Shown: positions 18,386 to 27,863, numbered from the stretch's first letter. The stretch: 64,000 bases of DNA from Paenibacillus sp. JNUCC32 (GCF_014863545.1 NZ_CP062260.1:1116001-1180000); one strand, 5' to 3'. Notes: generated by a model from the sequence alone, not told the origin. A program made the numbers and translations.

Positions 18386-20491
18386 ATGGAAACACGTGTT
18401 GAAATGCAGCTTGGCGGAAGACCCCTCGTGTTCGAAACAGGGCGCCTTGCGAAGCAGGCTAATGCGGCTGTTATGGTTCGTTACGGCGAAACGGCAGTCC
18501 TGTGTACGGTGACGGCTTCCAGTGAACCGAAGGATCTGGATTTCTTTCCATTGACGGTCAACTATGAGGAGCGCTTGTACGCAGTCGGTAAAATTCCGGG
18601 TGGATTCATCAAACGCGAAGGCAGACCAAGCGAGAAGGCGATTCTTGCCAGCCGTCTGACAGACCGTCCGATTCGTCCGCTGTTTCCGGAAGGATTCCGG
18701 AATGACGTTCAAGTTCTGAATTTGGTGATGAGCGTTGATCAGGATTGCGAGCCGGAAATTGCGGCCATGATTGGTACCTCCGCTGCCTTGAGCATCTCGG
18801 ACGTGCCTTTTAACGGTCCGATCGGCGGCGTTGCGGTGGGTCGCGTTGACGGCAACTTTGTCGTGAACCCGAACATTGCGGAGCAGGAAGCAAGCGATAT
18901 TTATCTGGTCGTCGCCGGCACCAAAGACGCGATCATGATGGTCGAGGCCGAAGCGAACGAAGTTCCTGAGGAAGTCATGCTGGAAGCGATCATGTTCGGG
19001 CATGAGGAAATCAAGAAAATCGTAGCCAAGATCGAAGAGCTGGTGGCAGCTTGCGGCAAAGAGAAAATGGCGGTTAAGCTTCATGCGGTCAATGAAACCG
19101 TGAATCGCGAAGTGCGCGAATTTGCGGAAGCCCGTCTTGTTGAAGCCGTTCGCATTGAGGAGAAACACGCTCGCCAAGATGCGATTGACGCTATCAACGA
19201 CGAAGCATACACCGTGTTCGAAGAGAAATACCTCGAGACACCCGAGTTGTTGAAGGATGTTAAAGAGGTCCTTCACGATATCGTGAAAGAAGAAGTTCGC
19301 CGTTTGATCACGCACGATAAAGTTCGTCCGGACGGCCGCGGTCTGTCCGAGATCCGTCCTATCGATTGCGATACCAGCCTGCTGCCTAGAACGCATGGCT
19401 CCGGTCTGTTTACGCGTGGACAAACCCAGGCTCTTAGCGTATGTACACTAGGTGCTCTAGGCGATGTACAAATTCTCGATGGAATCGATCTGGAAGAGAC
19501 CAAGCGCTTCATGCACCATTATAACTTCCCGCCGTTCAGCGTTGGGGAAGCGCGTCCGCTTCGCGCTCCGGGCCGTCGTGAAATCGGTCACGGTGCACTG
19601 GGTGAACGTGCATTGTCGAAGGTCATTCCGAATGAAGTGGATTTCCCGTACACGATTCGCCTCGTGTCCGAGGTGATTGAATCGAACGGTTCGACATCCC
19701 AAGCGAGCATTTGCGCAAGCACGCTTGCCATGATGGACGCAGGGGTGCCGATCAAAGCGCCTGTAGCCGGCGTGGCGATGGGCTTGATTAAAGACGGAGA
19801 CCACGTTTCCATCTTGACGGACATTCAAGGGATGGAAGACCATCTCGGCGACATGGACTTCAAAGTGGCAGGTACGCCTGACGGGGTTACCGCCATTCAG
19901 ATGGATATCAAGATCGACGGCATCGATCGCGCGATTTTGCAGGAAGCGCTGCAGCAGGCAAAAGAAGGACGCATGCACATCCTTGGAAAAATGGCGGAAG
20001 CCATTCAAAAGCCAAGAGAAACGCTGTCCCAATATGCGCCTAAGATCATTACGATGCAGATCAACCCGGATAAAATCCGCGATGTTATCGGGGCCGGCGG
20101 CAAAATCATCAACAAAATCATCGAAGAGACCGGCGTGAAGATCGATATCGAACAAGACGGCCGCGTATTCATCGCATCGTCCAACGATGAGATGAACAAG
20201 AAGGCTCTTTCGATTATCGAAGGCATCGTGCGTGAGGTGGCTGTTGGCGAAATCTATACAGGTACTGTAAAACGGATTGAGAAATTCGGTGCATTTGTTG
20301 AAATCCTGCCTAACAAAGACGGGCTTGTGCATATCTCCCAACTCTCGACTGAGCGCGTAGCGAAGGTAGAGGACGTGGTTGCAATCGGTGACGTCATTAC
20401 CGTGAAGGTTACCGAAATCGACCAGCAGGGACGGATTAACCTGTCTCGCAAAGCCGTGTTGACAACCGAAGCCAGCAAGAGCGGATCTTAA
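18386..20491 (+). CDS. pnp: Polyribonucleotide nucleotidyltransferase (PNPase)
   Basis: Phosphorolytic 3'-to-5' exoribonuclease. Two RNase PH domains flank an alpha-helical linker; the second has the catalytic region TRGQTQALS and [22 protein letters not shown] ([15 protein letters not shown]) and S1 ([20 protein letters not shown]) domains end the protein. At 701 residues it matches the family. ATG 18386 follows GAGGAGGG at the right distance; the frame is open upstream, but the added residues do not look like the family N-terminus. It works with RNase J and RNase Y, also encoded in this window. Confidence 0.97.
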   Translation: METRVEMQLGGRPLVFETGRLAKQANAAVMVRYGETAVLCTVTASSEPKDLDFFPLTVNYEERLYAVGKIPGGFIKREGRPSEKAILASRLTDRPIRPLFPEGFRNDVQVLNLVMSVDQDCEPEIAAMIGTSAALSISDVPFNGPIGGVAVGRVDGNFVVNPNIAEQEASDIYLVVAGTKDAIMMVEAEANEVPEEVMLEAIMFGHEEIKKIVAKIEELVAACGKEKMAVKLHAVNETVNREVREFAEARLVEAVRIEEKHARQDAIDAINDEAYTVFEEKYLETPELLKDVKEVLHDIVKEEVRRLITHDKVRPDGRGLSEIRPIDCDTSLLPRTHGSGLFTRGQTQALSVCTLGALGDVQILDGIDLEETKRFMHHYNFPPFSVGEARPLRAPGRREIGHGALGERALSKVIPNEVDFPYTIRLVSEVIESNGSTSQASICASTLAMMDAGVPIKAPVAGVAMGLIKDGDHVSILTDIQGMEDHLGDMDFKVAGTPDGVTAIQMDIKIDGIDRAILQEALQQAKEGRMHILGKMAEAIQKPRETLSQYAPKIITMQINPDKIRDVIGAGGKIINKIIEETGVKIDIEQDGRVFIASSNDEMNKKALSIIEGIVREVAVGEIYTGTVKRIEKFGAFVEILPNKDGLVHISQLSTERVAKVEDVVAIGDVITVKVTEIDQQGRINLSRKAVLTTEASKSGS

Positions 20492-20530
20492 TTCGCGCTT
20501 GCCGGTTTAACCGCATATCGATAGAAGGAA

Positions 20531-20563
20531 AAGAGGCAGAACCTATCATTCTGGCTCTTTTTT
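20531..20563 (+). terminator. Terminator after pnp
   Basis: AAGAGGCAGAA and TTCTGGCTCTT pair with one internal mismatch around a 7-base loop; TTTTTT follows. Confidence 0.8.
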
Positions 20564-20650
20564 GCTCATCAGACGCCGGACTCCCTATGTTCTTTGCTTC
20601 GGAATAAGCATCGGGTCAGGCTTACACGGCTTAAGGCCTTATGTTTCGGT

Positions 20651-20679
20651 ACATATTTCCGTCAGATCGCACATAAAAT
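20651..20679 (+). promoter_or_regulatory. Sigma-E-type promoter before ylxY
   Basis: ACATATT (20651-20657), a 14-base spacer and CATAAAAT (20672-20679) match the mother-cell sigma-E consensus (KMATATT, N14-15, CATACANT) at nearly every position. YlxY of B. subtilis is associated with early mother-cell expression, which fits. Confidence 0.65.
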
Positions 20680-20708
20680 GGGACAAAGCTTCTCTAGGGA
20701 GGATGGAT

Positions 20709-21701
20709 ATGCCCATGAATGGAAAAAAGATGGCCGTGCTGCTGACCGGTGCCGCAATGGTGTCGGCTGTTGCTGTGTTCAGCGGGGCTTGGAAATACGT
20801 ATCGGGGCTGGAGAACAAACCGGAGGCGCATCTCGTCAGTGGTTCAGAGACGGCAGTGGATCTGGATTTATTGGGTCAAATTGAAGCCGCTGCGGCTAAA
20901 TCGCGTATCGAGCCGGTGGATGCCAGGGTGGACTCGGTGTGGAAAGCGATTCCCGGATACAATGGACTCGAAGTCGATATCGAAGCTACATATCAAGCAG
21001 CATCGTCGAAAAAACGTAAAGCCGGCGATGCCATTCCCTACGTTTACCGGCAGATACCGGCTAAAGTCACGCTCGATGATCTGGGGGAACAACCGATCTA
21101 TCGAGGGAACCCCAACAAGCCGATGGTATCGATGATGATAAACGTGGCGTGGGGGAATGAATTTCTGGTGCCGATGCTGAATACGCTCGATGCGGAGAAG
21201 GTGAAAACTACGTTTTTCCTGGATGGCAGCTGGCTGAAGAAAAACCCGGAGCTGGCCGCCGAGATCGTGAAACGAGGCCATGAGGTGGAGAATCATGCCT
21301 TTACGCATCCAAACATGAGCCGTCTCAGCAGGGAACGGGCGGAGATGGAAATCGCAAAGACGCAGGATCTGCTTAAAGAAAGCCTGGGCGTAGTAAATAA
21401 GTGGTTTGCACCGCCTTCCGGCGATTTCAATCAGCAGACCGTATCCATCGCGCATGCAAGAGGATTGAAGACGGTGCTGTGGACGCTTGACACGGTTGAC
21501 TGGAAGCATCCGGCGCCGGATGCCGTCGTTCAGAAGATTACGTCGAAGGTGGAGCCGGGATTTTTGATATTGATGCATCCAACGGACTCCTCTTCCCAAG
21601 CATTAAAAGGAATGATTGACGGAATACGGGCCAAGGGACTGGAGATCGGGACCGTCAGCCAGACGCTTTCACCGGAGCGAATCATGCCAAAGGGAAGTTG
21701 A
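20709..21701 (+). CDS. ylxY: YlxY-type polysaccharide deacetylase-like protein
   Basis: Secreted or membrane-anchored protein of 330 residues: an N-terminal hydrophobic segment (GKKMAVLLTGAAMVSAVAVF), a linker, then a NodB-fold domain from about residue 130. The zinc-binding histidine motif is kept (NHAFTH), but the first NodB motif, normally TFDDG, reads NVAWGNEF. The catalytic aspartates are therefore missing, as I recall for the YlxY family. It is probably a cell-wall or spore-wall factor with altered activity. ATG 20709 lies six bases after AGGGAGG; ATG 20703 and 20715 are alternatives. Preceded by a sigma-E-like promoter. Confidence 0.85.
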   Translation: MPMNGKKMAVLLTGAAMVSAVAVFSGAWKYVSGLENKPEAHLVSGSETAVDLDLLGQIEAAAAKSRIEPVDARVDSVWKAIPGYNGLEVDIEATYQAASSKKRKAGDAIPYVYRQIPAKVTLDDLGEQPIYRGNPNKPMVSMMINVAWGNEFLVPMLNTLDAEKVKTTFFLDGSWLKKNPELAAEIVKRGHEVENHAFTHPNMSRLSRERAEMEIAKTQDLLKESLGVVNKWFAPPSGDFNQQTVSIAHARGLKTVLWTLDTVDWKHPAPDAVVQKITSKVEPGFLILMHPTDSSSQALKGMIDGIRAKGLEIGTVSQTLSPERIMPKGS

Positions 21702-21795
21702 GCCGCATGGTAAAGTTTGATAGAATGAATGGATGGCATGAGGCTGATTGTCAGCCGAAGTGAGCCTTTGATGGAACAGTTAGGGGGGCCTATTC

Positions 21796-23064
21796 GTGAA
21801 AAAAATACAATTGTCTAACGGCCTGAGAGTGGTTATGGAGCAAATCCCGACAAGTCGTTCGGTTTCATTCGGCATTTGGGTGAAAACCGGATCCCGCAAT
21901 GAATCGGAAGACATCAACGGGATTACGCATTTTATAGAGCATATGATGTTCAAAGGGACGGAGCGCTTTGACGCCCGTGCCATAGCTGAAGAATTTGATG
22001 CCATCGGCGGTAACGTCAACGCTTTTACGTCCAAGGAATATACGTGTTATTATGCCAAGGTGCTGGATGAGCATTTTCCGATTGCCGTTGACGTGCTGTC
22101 CGACATGTTCTTCAACTCGAAGCTGGATGCGGGCGAGTTAGCCAAGGAGAAGAATGTCATTCTTGAAGAGATTGCGATGTATGAAGATACGCCGGATGAT
22201 CTGGTTCATGATCTGATGTCGTTGTCGGTGTACGGTGACCACCCGCTTGCTTATCCGATTCTCGGCACGAAGGAGCGGCTGGAGTCGATGGATTCGCAAG
22301 CGCTGAGATCCTACATGGACCGGCACTATACCATTGAGAACACGGTGATTGCCCTCGCCGGCAACATCAATGATGAAGTGATTGCGTTATTGGAGCGCCA
22401 TTTTGGCGGCTTTGCCAACCATGGAACGTCGGAGCCGCTGGCGGTACCGGCCTTTTTGGACGGCGTGCAGTTCCGCAAGAAGAAAACGGAGCAGAATCAT
22501 ATCTGCATGTCGTTTCCCGGCTGCTCGATCGGCGACGAGCTTCAGTATGCGATGGTTCTGCTGAATAACGCCATTGGCGGCGGCATGAGCTCACGCTTGT
22601 TTCAGGAAATTCGGGAGAAGCGCGGGCTGGCGTACTCGGTATATTCATACCACAGTTCCCACGCGGATAACGGCATGTTTACCATCTATGCAGGCACAGC
22701 GCCCAAACAGACAAAAGAAGTGCTTCAGCTGACCACGGAAATGCTTCATGATTTGGCACAGAACGGGATGACGGAGGAAGAGCTGCGCAAAGGAAAAGAA
22801 CAATTGAAGGGCAGTCTCATCCTAAGTCTGGAGAGCACGAGCAGCCGCATGAATCGCTTGGGCAAGAACGAATTGATGCTGGGCCGCCATTTCAGTCTGG
22901 ACGAGATCATTAAACGGATCGAGCAGGTCGACATGAAGGATGTCAATGCGGTTCTTGACCGTATGTTTGGGACTCCATATGCACTAGCGATGGTAGGAAC
23001 TTCAGATAAAGCACTGAATGTACTTAGGAGGAATGAATTTGTTGCACTACGTTCAAATCAATAG
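21796..23064 (+). CDS. mlpA: M16B zinc peptidase (MlpA/YmxG)
   Basis: Insulinase-family peptidase of 422 residues. The inverted zinc motif HFIEH is in [11 protein letters not shown], and the third ligand region is about 70 residues later ([18 protein letters not shown]). The second half carries the Arg-Tyr element ([18 protein letters not shown]), so one chain has both halves of the active site. In B. subtilis the homologue influences extracellular protease production. The start is GTG 21796 after AGGGGGG. It overlaps the start of dut by 26 bases. Confidence 0.92.
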   Translation: MKKIQLSNGLRVVMEQIPTSRSVSFGIWVKTGSRNESEDINGITHFIEHMMFKGTERFDARAIAEEFDAIGGNVNAFTSKEYTCYYAKVLDEHFPIAVDVLSDMFFNSKLDAGELAKEKNVILEEIAMYEDTPDDLVHDLMSLSVYGDHPLAYPILGTKERLESMDSQALRSYMDRHYTIENTVIALAGNINDEVIALLERHFGGFANHGTSEPLAVPAFLDGVQFRKKKTEQNHICMSFPGCSIGDELQYAMVLLNNAIGGGMSSRLFQEIREKRGLAYSVYSYHSSHADNGMFTIYAGTAPKQTKEVLQLTTEMLHDLAQNGMTEEELRKGKEQLKGSLILSLESTSSRMNRLGKNELMLGRHFSLDEIIKRIEQVDMKDVNAVLDRMFGTPYALAMVGTSDKALNVLRRNEFVALRSNQ

Positions 23065-23485
23065 ATTGCCAGGAAATGAAGATGTGAAACTTCCGGTGAA
23101 AATGTCCGAGCTGGCCGCGGGTTTCGACCTGCACGCTGCCGTTCAAGAGCCGGTGGTGCTAAACCCGGGTGAACGCAAATTAATCCCGACCGGTTTTGCG
23201 ATTGCCATGCCGGCCGAGCTTGAGGCGCAAATACGTCCGCGCAGCGGTCTTGCCTATAAACATGGCATTACTTGCCTGAATGCTCCGGGTACGATTGACG
23301 CCGATTATCGCGGGGAAGTCAAGGTGCTGCTTATCAATTTGGGACAGGAGCCTTTTGCGATTGAGCGTAATGAGCGGATTGCCCAAATGGTGTTCAAATC
23401 CGTGCCTGCCGTAGAATTTACGGAAGTTGACGAACTGTCCGATACGGTACGCGGGGCGGGCGGATTCGGTCATACCGGCAAATAA
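23039..23485 (+). CDS. dut: dUTP diphosphatase
   Basis: Hydrolyses dUTP to dUMP, keeping uracil out of DNA. All five trimeric dUTPase motifs are readable: [46 protein letters not shown] and the C-terminal arm [11 protein letters not shown]. The start is TTG 23039, seven bases after AGGAGG. ATG 23033 is only one base from that site, and ATG 23018 lies upstream of it. That gives 148 residues. Located where B. subtilis has ymxH, which is missing here. Confidence 0.93.
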   Translation: MLHYVQINRLPGNEDVKLPVKMSELAAGFDLHAAVQEPVVLNPGERKLIPTGFAIAMPAELEAQIRPRSGLAYKHGITCLNAPGTIDADYRGEVKVLLINLGQEPFAIERNERIAQMVFKSVPAVEFTEVDELSDTVRGAGGFGHTGK

Positions 23486-23537
23486 ACCATACCCTGGGAA
23501 ACTTAAGGGTATCATCAGGATCATGATATCAGCATGA

Positions 23538-23572
23538 ACACCGCTCCGGTTGAAACGGAGCGGTGTTTTTTT
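23538..23572 (+). terminator. Terminator after dut
   Basis: ACACCGCTCCG and CGGAGCGGTGT form 11 perfect pairs with a 7-base loop; seven T follow. Confidence 0.92.
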
Positions 23573-23665
23573 CGTTGGTCTTCAAGCAGGATGGACATGG
23601 AGCCGGACTTATCTCTCCTAACGTTATTTACTGCGTTAAGGCGGTAGTTTAAGGGAAATGCGCTC

Positions 23666-23692
23666 ACCTCCCCATAGGCGGCAGCATAAGAT
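23666..23692 (+). promoter_or_regulatory. Candidate sigma-K promoter before dpaA
   Basis: AC at 23666-23667 and CATAAGATG at 23684-23692, 16 bases apart, resemble the late mother-cell consensus (AC ... CATANNNTA) with one mismatch. Dipicolinate synthase is a known sigma-K target in B. subtilis; the short motif makes this tentative. Confidence 0.35.
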
Positions 23693-23731
23693 GCTTTATA
23701 CGTTGGTTTGAAGAAAGGAGCGAGGCCTTCC

Positions 23732-24628
23732 ATGCTGACTGGAGTCCGGACCGTCTTTGTTGGAGGAGACGCAAGGCAAATTGAAGTGATTCGCAAATGC
23801 GCTGAGATGGATGCCTCCGTCATGATCGCCGGGTTTGAGAAACTGCAGGATTCTTTTCAGGGAGTGACTCGCGAGCCGCTTACGCCAGAGCTGTTATCGG
23901 ACGCCGATGCTCTGATCCTGCCTGTAGTGGGATGTGATGATGAGGGACGTGTCAGCGCGCTATTCTCGGAAGGGCCGCTGCGACTGCAGGAAGAACATAT
24001 CGCGGCGATGCCCGGACATGGAGTGATCTATACAGGCATGGCGAAACCCTATTTGCGCTCGCTATGTGACAAATATAAGATCAAGCTGGTAGAGATATTG
24101 GAGAGGGACGATGTGGCTATTTATAATTCCATTCCGACCGCCGAAGGCGCACTCATGATGGCGATCCAAAACACGGATTTTACGATCCACGGATCTACAA
24201 GCATGGTGCTCGGCATGGGACGGACCGGATTTACAATGGCTCGCAGCCTGCAGGGACTGGGTGCCAAAATTCGGATGGGGGTACGTAAATCGGAGCACTA
24301 CGCAAGAGCTGAGGAAATGGGCTGGAAGCCCTTCCTGGTAAGGGATCTGGGTTCTTATGTGTCGGATATTGACTTGCTTTTTAACACGATTCCAACTATG
24401 ATAGTCACAGCACAAATCATCTCGAAAATGCCTCGGGAGGCTGTCATTATTGACCTTGCCTCCGCACCCGGCGGATGCGATTTTCGCTATGCCGAGAAAC
24501 GGGGTATCAAAGCCATGCTCGCACCCGGACTACCCGGAATCGTGGCTCCAAAAACAGCCGGCATCATCATGGCCAACACGCTGGTGGAGCTGATTTCTGA
24601 AGAAATCAAGATTCGGGGGGATGCGTAA
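23732..24628 (+). CDS. dpaA: Dipicolinate synthase subunit A
   Basis: Together with dpaB it oxidises dihydrodipicolinate to dipicolinic acid, the calcium chelator of the spore core, in the mother cell. It has 298 residues, with N-terminal GVRTVFVGGDARQIEV and a central dinucleotide-binding domain (MVLGMGRTGFTMARSLQGLG). ATG 23732 lies 11 bases after GGAG; an in-frame TTG at 23708 precedes the ribosome site and is rejected. The last codon is followed directly by dpaB. The substrate comes from the lysine pathway genes just downstream (dapG, dapA). Confidence 0.95.
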   Translation: MLTGVRTVFVGGDARQIEVIRKCAEMDASVMIAGFEKLQDSFQGVTREPLTPELLSDADALILPVVGCDDEGRVSALFSEGPLRLQEEHIAAMPGHGVIYTGMAKPYLRSLCDKYKIKLVEILERDDVAIYNSIPTAEGALMMAIQNTDFTIHGSTSMVLGMGRTGFTMARSLQGLGAKIRMGVRKSEHYARAEEMGWKPFLVRDLGSYVSDIDLLFNTIPTMIVTAQIISKMPREAVIIDLASAPGGCDFRYAEKRGIKAMLAPGLPGIVAPKTAGIIMANTLVELISEEIKIRGDA

Positions 24629-25219
24629 ATGAATTGGAATGGAATTACAGTGGGTTATGCCCTGACAGGATCGCACTGCACACTCGAAGAAGTGATGCCG
24701 CTGATCCAGCGATTCAAAGACGGGGGAGCGAATGTGGTGCCGATTGTATCGAGCACCATCATGACGACCGATACCCGATTCGGCACATCGGAAAATTGGC
24801 AGAAACAGTTGAAAGATATAACCGGGAATGATATTATTTCTACAATTGTGGAGGCGGAACCGCTGGGCCCATCCAAGCTGCTTGACGTCCTGGTTATCGC
24901 CCCTTGCACGGGAAACACGACCAGCAAGCTGGCCAATGCGATGACTGACAGTCCTGTCTTAATGGCAGCCAAGGCGCAGATGAGAAATTGCAGACCGCTG
25001 GTGCTGGCGATCTCAACGAATGACGGCCTTGGACTGAATGCGGCCAATATCGCGAAGCTGCTGGTTACCAAAAACATATATTTCGTCCCTTACGGACAGG
25101 ATAATCCGCAGCAGAAACCGAACTCGCTTGTCGCCAAAATGAATCTGATTCCGGAAGCTTGTTATGCGGCATTGGAAGGGAAACAGCTCCAGCCGATGAT
25201 CGTTGAATATTCTCGATAA
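24629..25219 (+). CDS. dpaB: Dipicolinate synthase subunit B (flavoprotein)
   Basis: 196-residue flavoprotein-family subunit. Visible features are GYALTGSHCTLEEV at the N-terminus, the phosphate-loop-like IAPCTGNTTSKLANAMTD, and VLAISTNDGLG. The start codon follows the dpaA stop with no gap, eight bases after GGGGGG, so translation is coupled. The C-terminus (LQPMIVEYSR) looks complete, and the stop is immediately followed by the truncated asd remnant, so a deletion ended right at the end of this gene. Confidence 0.94.
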   Translation: MNWNGITVGYALTGSHCTLEEVMPLIQRFKDGGANVVPIVSSTIMTTDTRFGTSENWQKQLKDITGNDIISTIVEAEPLGPSKLLDVLVIAPCTGNTTSKLANAMTDSPVLMAAKAQMRNCRPLVLAISTNDGLGLNAANIAKLLVTKNIYFVPYGQDNPQQKPNSLVAKMNLIPEACYAALEGKQLQPMIVEYSR

Positions 25220-25478
25220 AATTACAGAGAACGGTTATACCCTGGAAGAAATGAAGATGGTCCGCGAGACCAAAAAAATGATGGGCGACGAATCCATTGA
25301 AGTGACGGCTGCTAGTGTACGCATCCCGGTCGTTAACGGGCATTCGAAATCCATGTACGTTGAATTCAAGAAGGACTATGATCTGGAGTTCATCGCTAGA
25401 TCTCTTCTGAAGGGTGCAGCATGGAAATGCTGTGCAAATCGCAGAAATCATCATCAACAACGGAACGGCCAGGCTTAA
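25206..25478 (+). pseudogene. asd: Remnant of aspartate-semialdehyde dehydrogenase (asd)
   Basis: Asd makes aspartate semialdehyde for lysine, threonine, methionine and dipicolinate. Only pieces remain. ENGYTLEEMKMVRETKKMM through VRIPVVNGHSKSMYVEFK corresponds to the middle of the ~345-residue enzyme. This runs, after DYDLEFIARS, directly into LLKGAAW from near the C-terminus. After W an extra A shifts the frame; in the next frame (from 25426) NAVQIAEIII continues the normal end, with a stop at 25533. The first ~210 residues, including the NADP site and the catalytic cysteine, and ~60 later residues are gone. The site, between spoVFB and dapG, is where B. subtilis has asd. A functional copy is presumably elsewhere. 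Confidence 0.85.
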
Positions 25479-25490
25479 TAGCCGGCCGTT
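25464..25490 (+). promoter_or_regulatory. Hairpin at the end of the asd remnant
   Basis: AACGGCC-A-GGC and GCC-GGCCGTT pair (10 bp, one bulged A) around TTAATA. No T-run follows; it may be a relic of the asd-dapG junction or an RNA-processing site. Confidence 0.45.
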
Positions 25491-25548
25491 TCAGTCGGTC
25501 GGCCCGCAATTTACGTCTCCTGGGCATATATAAACGGAGGAATATTTT

Positions 25549-26763
25549 ATGCGCATCTTAGTTCAAAAATTCGGCGGCACCTCATTGTCTACACCGCAAG
25601 CAAGAACCCATGTTATTGGGCACATCCAGCGTGAACTGGCCAATCACTACCAATTGGTCGTGGTCGTATCGGCTATGGGACGCAGAGGGGAGCCCTATGC
25701 GACAGACACGCTCCTGGACTGGATCGGGCATAACGGAAACGCGCTTCCAGACAGAGAACGGGATCTGCTGCTCTGCTGCGGTGAAATTATCTCGGCTTCA
25801 ACGCTGTGCAGTCTCCTTCAGCATGAGGGGATAACCGCAACGGTTCTGACGGGTGCACAAGCCGGATTTCTCACAGACGATCACTTCGGAAATGCACGTA
25901 TCAAGGACGTAAAACCTGAACGGGTTTTGAAAGAGTTGGAGAGTCATCAGGTTGTCATCGTAACCGGCTTCCAGGGGCAGACCGATTCCGGCGACTTTAC
26001 CACGCTGGGCAGAGGCGGAAGCGATACTTCGGCTACAGCGCTCGGTGCCGCGCTTCGCGCTGAAATGGTAGATATCTACACGGATGTCAACGGCATTCTA
26101 ACGGCGGATCCCCGCATCGTCGAGGATGCGAAGCCGCTTAGTTACGTAAGTTACACGGAGATTTGCAACATGGCTCATCAAGGGGCAAAGGTCATTCATC
26201 CTAGAGCGGTTGAGATTGCCATGCAATCCCAAATTCCGGTCAGAGTGCGGTCGACCTTCTCGGATAATGAGGGCACGCTGGTAACCCAGCCTGAAGGTTT
26301 CAGAGATATTCAATCCGGAATCGTGGACCGCTTTGTGACGGGAGTTGCCTATGTAAGCAACATAACGCAAATCTCGGTGGAATGCGATCGCACGGAAGGT
26401 CTTCAACTGAAGGTATTTAAATCGATGGCCGAGCATTCCATCAGCGTGGACTTTATTAATGTTACCCCTACCGGAGTGCTTTATACGGTGTTTGACAGCG
26501 ATTCGGAGAAGGCGATCGAAGTGCTGCAGAGCCTGGACCTGAAACCGAAAAGCTTATCCGGCTGTGCCAAAGTGTCCGTCATTGGCGGCGGCATCAACGG
26601 CGTTCCGGGCATCATGGCCAAAATCGTGGAATCCTTGAGCGAGCACGACATTCCGATTCTGCAATCCGCGGATTCGAATACGACGATATGGGTACTGGTT
26701 AAAAAAGAGGATATGGCTCAAGCGCTGCGCGCACTTCATCATAAATTTGAGCTTCACCGATAA
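25549..26763 (+). CDS. dapG: Aspartate kinase I (diaminopimelate-sensitive type)
   Basis: Phosphorylates aspartate, the first step towards lysine, diaminopimelate and dipicolinate. The N-terminal QKFGGTSL motif begins the kinase domain; GRGGSDTSATALGAAL and VDIYTDVNGILTADPRI are further signatures; two ACT domains end it (VSVIGGGINGVPGIMAKI). Its 404 residues equal B. subtilis DapG, with which it shares its place before dapA. ATG 25549 follows CGGAGG. With asd broken upstream, the local gene set no longer contains the enzyme of the next step. Confidence 0.95.
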   Translation: MRILVQKFGGTSLSTPQARTHVIGHIQRELANHYQLVVVVSAMGRRGEPYATDTLLDWIGHNGNALPDRERDLLLCCGEIISASTLCSLLQHEGITATVLTGAQAGFLTDDHFGNARIKDVKPERVLKELESHQVVIVTGFQGQTDSGDFTTLGRGGSDTSATALGAALRAEMVDIYTDVNGILTADPRIVEDAKPLSYVSYTEICNMAHQGAKVIHPRAVEIAMQSQIPVRVRSTFSDNEGTLVTQPEGFRDIQSGIVDRFVTGVAYVSNITQISVECDRTEGLQLKVFKSMAEHSISVDFINVTPTGVLYTVFDSDSEKAIEVLQSLDLKPKSLSGCAKVSVIGGGINGVPGIMAKIVESLSEHDIPILQSADSNTTIWVLVKKEDMAQALRALHHKFELHR

Positions 26764-26833
26764 AGTTACTAAAGACGGATATTCCCTTAAAGCGTTTGAT
26801 AGGAAATAATATAGATAAGATTACTTACGAAGG

Positions 26834-26857
26834 AAGCATTCCCGCACGGGAATGCTT
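26834..26857 (+). promoter_or_regulatory. Hairpin immediately before the dapA ribosome site
   Basis: AAGCATTCCC, loop GCAC, GGGAATGCTT: ten perfect pairs ending one base before AAGGAGG (26859-26865). It could influence translation or protect the 5' end of a processed dapA mRNA. Confidence 0.6.
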
Positions 26858-26872
26858 TAAGGAGGAATCATT

Positions 26873-27754
26873 GTGGATTTCGGAAGACTGATTACGGCTA
26901 TGGTAACCCCTTTTGATCAGAACGGCCAGATCAATTGGGACGAGACTGCGAGATTGATTGAGCACCTGATTGTGGAACAGAAGTCGGATTCCCTGGTCAT
27001 TGCTGGAACGACCGGCGAATCGCCAACGCTTAGCGAAGACGAAAAGCTTGAATTGTTTAAGTTCGCTGTGAAACAGGCGGGCGGACGGAGCAAGATCATC
27101 GCGGGCACCGGCAGCAACAATACGTCACATTCCGCAGAATTGACGAAAAAAGCCGAAAGCTGCGGCGTCGACGGCATTTTGCTTGTTGCACCCTACTACA
27201 ACAAGCCGAACCAGGAAGGACTCTACCGGCATTTTAAGGCGATTGCCGAGGCAACCTCCTTGCCCGTCATGCTGTATAATGTGCCTGGAAGAACGGGCAT
27301 CAGCCTAAGCACGTCCACCACGTTAAGGCTGGCACAAATTCCGAACATCGTTGCGACCAAGGAATGCGCTTCGATTGACCAGGTTACCGGCATTGCAGCA
27401 GGTGCTCCCGAAGGATTCATTGTATATTCCGGCGACGATTCCGCGGCATTGCCTGCATTGTCGGTGGGTGCTTATGGAATCGTAAGCGTGGCCAGCCATA
27501 TTGCAGGTGCCCGCATGAAGGACATGATCGAAGCCTACGTGGAGGGGAACGTGAAGGAAGCTGCCAAGCTTCATCAATCCTTATTCCCGCTGTTCAAAGG
27601 CCTCTTTGAATGTCCCGACCCGCTTCCGAATCCTGCGGCGGTAAAATTCGCTTTGAACGAACGCGGCTATCAAGTCGGCGGGGTTCGCCTGCCGCTCGTT
27701 GCTCCAAGCGAGAACGAGGCTGCTTTTATCCGTAATATGCTGTCTTCCTTGTAA
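26873..27754 (+). CDS. dapA: 4-hydroxy-tetrahydrodipicolinate synthase
   Basis: Condenses aspartate semialdehyde with pyruvate. A TIM-barrel of 293 residues: GRLITAMVTPF at the start, GTTGESPTL in the active site, YNVPGRTGISLS with the tyrosine, and the Schiff-base lysine in VATKECASID. The start is GTG 26873 after AAGGAGG. Product feeds both lysine/peptidoglycan and dipicolinate (dpaAB upstream). Confidence 0.96.
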   Translation: MDFGRLITAMVTPFDQNGQINWDETARLIEHLIVEQKSDSLVIAGTTGESPTLSEDEKLELFKFAVKQAGGRSKIIAGTGSNNTSHSAELTKKAESCGVDGILLVAPYYNKPNQEGLYRHFKAIAEATSLPVMLYNVPGRTGISLSTSTTLRLAQIPNIVATKECASIDQVTGIAAGAPEGFIVYSGDDSAALPALSVGAYGIVSVASHIAGARMKDMIEAYVEGNVKEAAKLHQSLFPLFKGLFECPDPLPNPAAVKFALNERGYQVGGVRLPLVAPSENEAAFIRNMLSSL

Positions 27755-27777
27755 GCTGCCGCTTACCTATTTTCAGG

Positions 27778-27810
27778 GCCACTGCCTTCATCGAAGGCGG
27801 TGGCTTTCTT
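27778..27810 (+). terminator. Terminator after dapA
   Basis: GCCACTGCCTTC and GAAGGCGGTGGC pair over 12 positions (one G-U) around ATC, followed by TTTCTTCGTTTT. Confidence 0.8.
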
Positions 27811-27863
27811 CGTTTTAAACCCTTTTGATTCTGGGCATCCTATGGCTCACGAAGGTGGCTGAC

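Noticed and set aside
23521..23823. 100-codon minus-strand open frame between dut and dpaA
   Set aside because: It runs through the dut terminator and the dpaA start region; no motif seen.
26785..26815. CcpA cre-like sequence (AAAGCGTTTGATA) before dapA
   Set aside because: Too many mismatches to TGWAANCGNTNWCA at the conserved outer bases.
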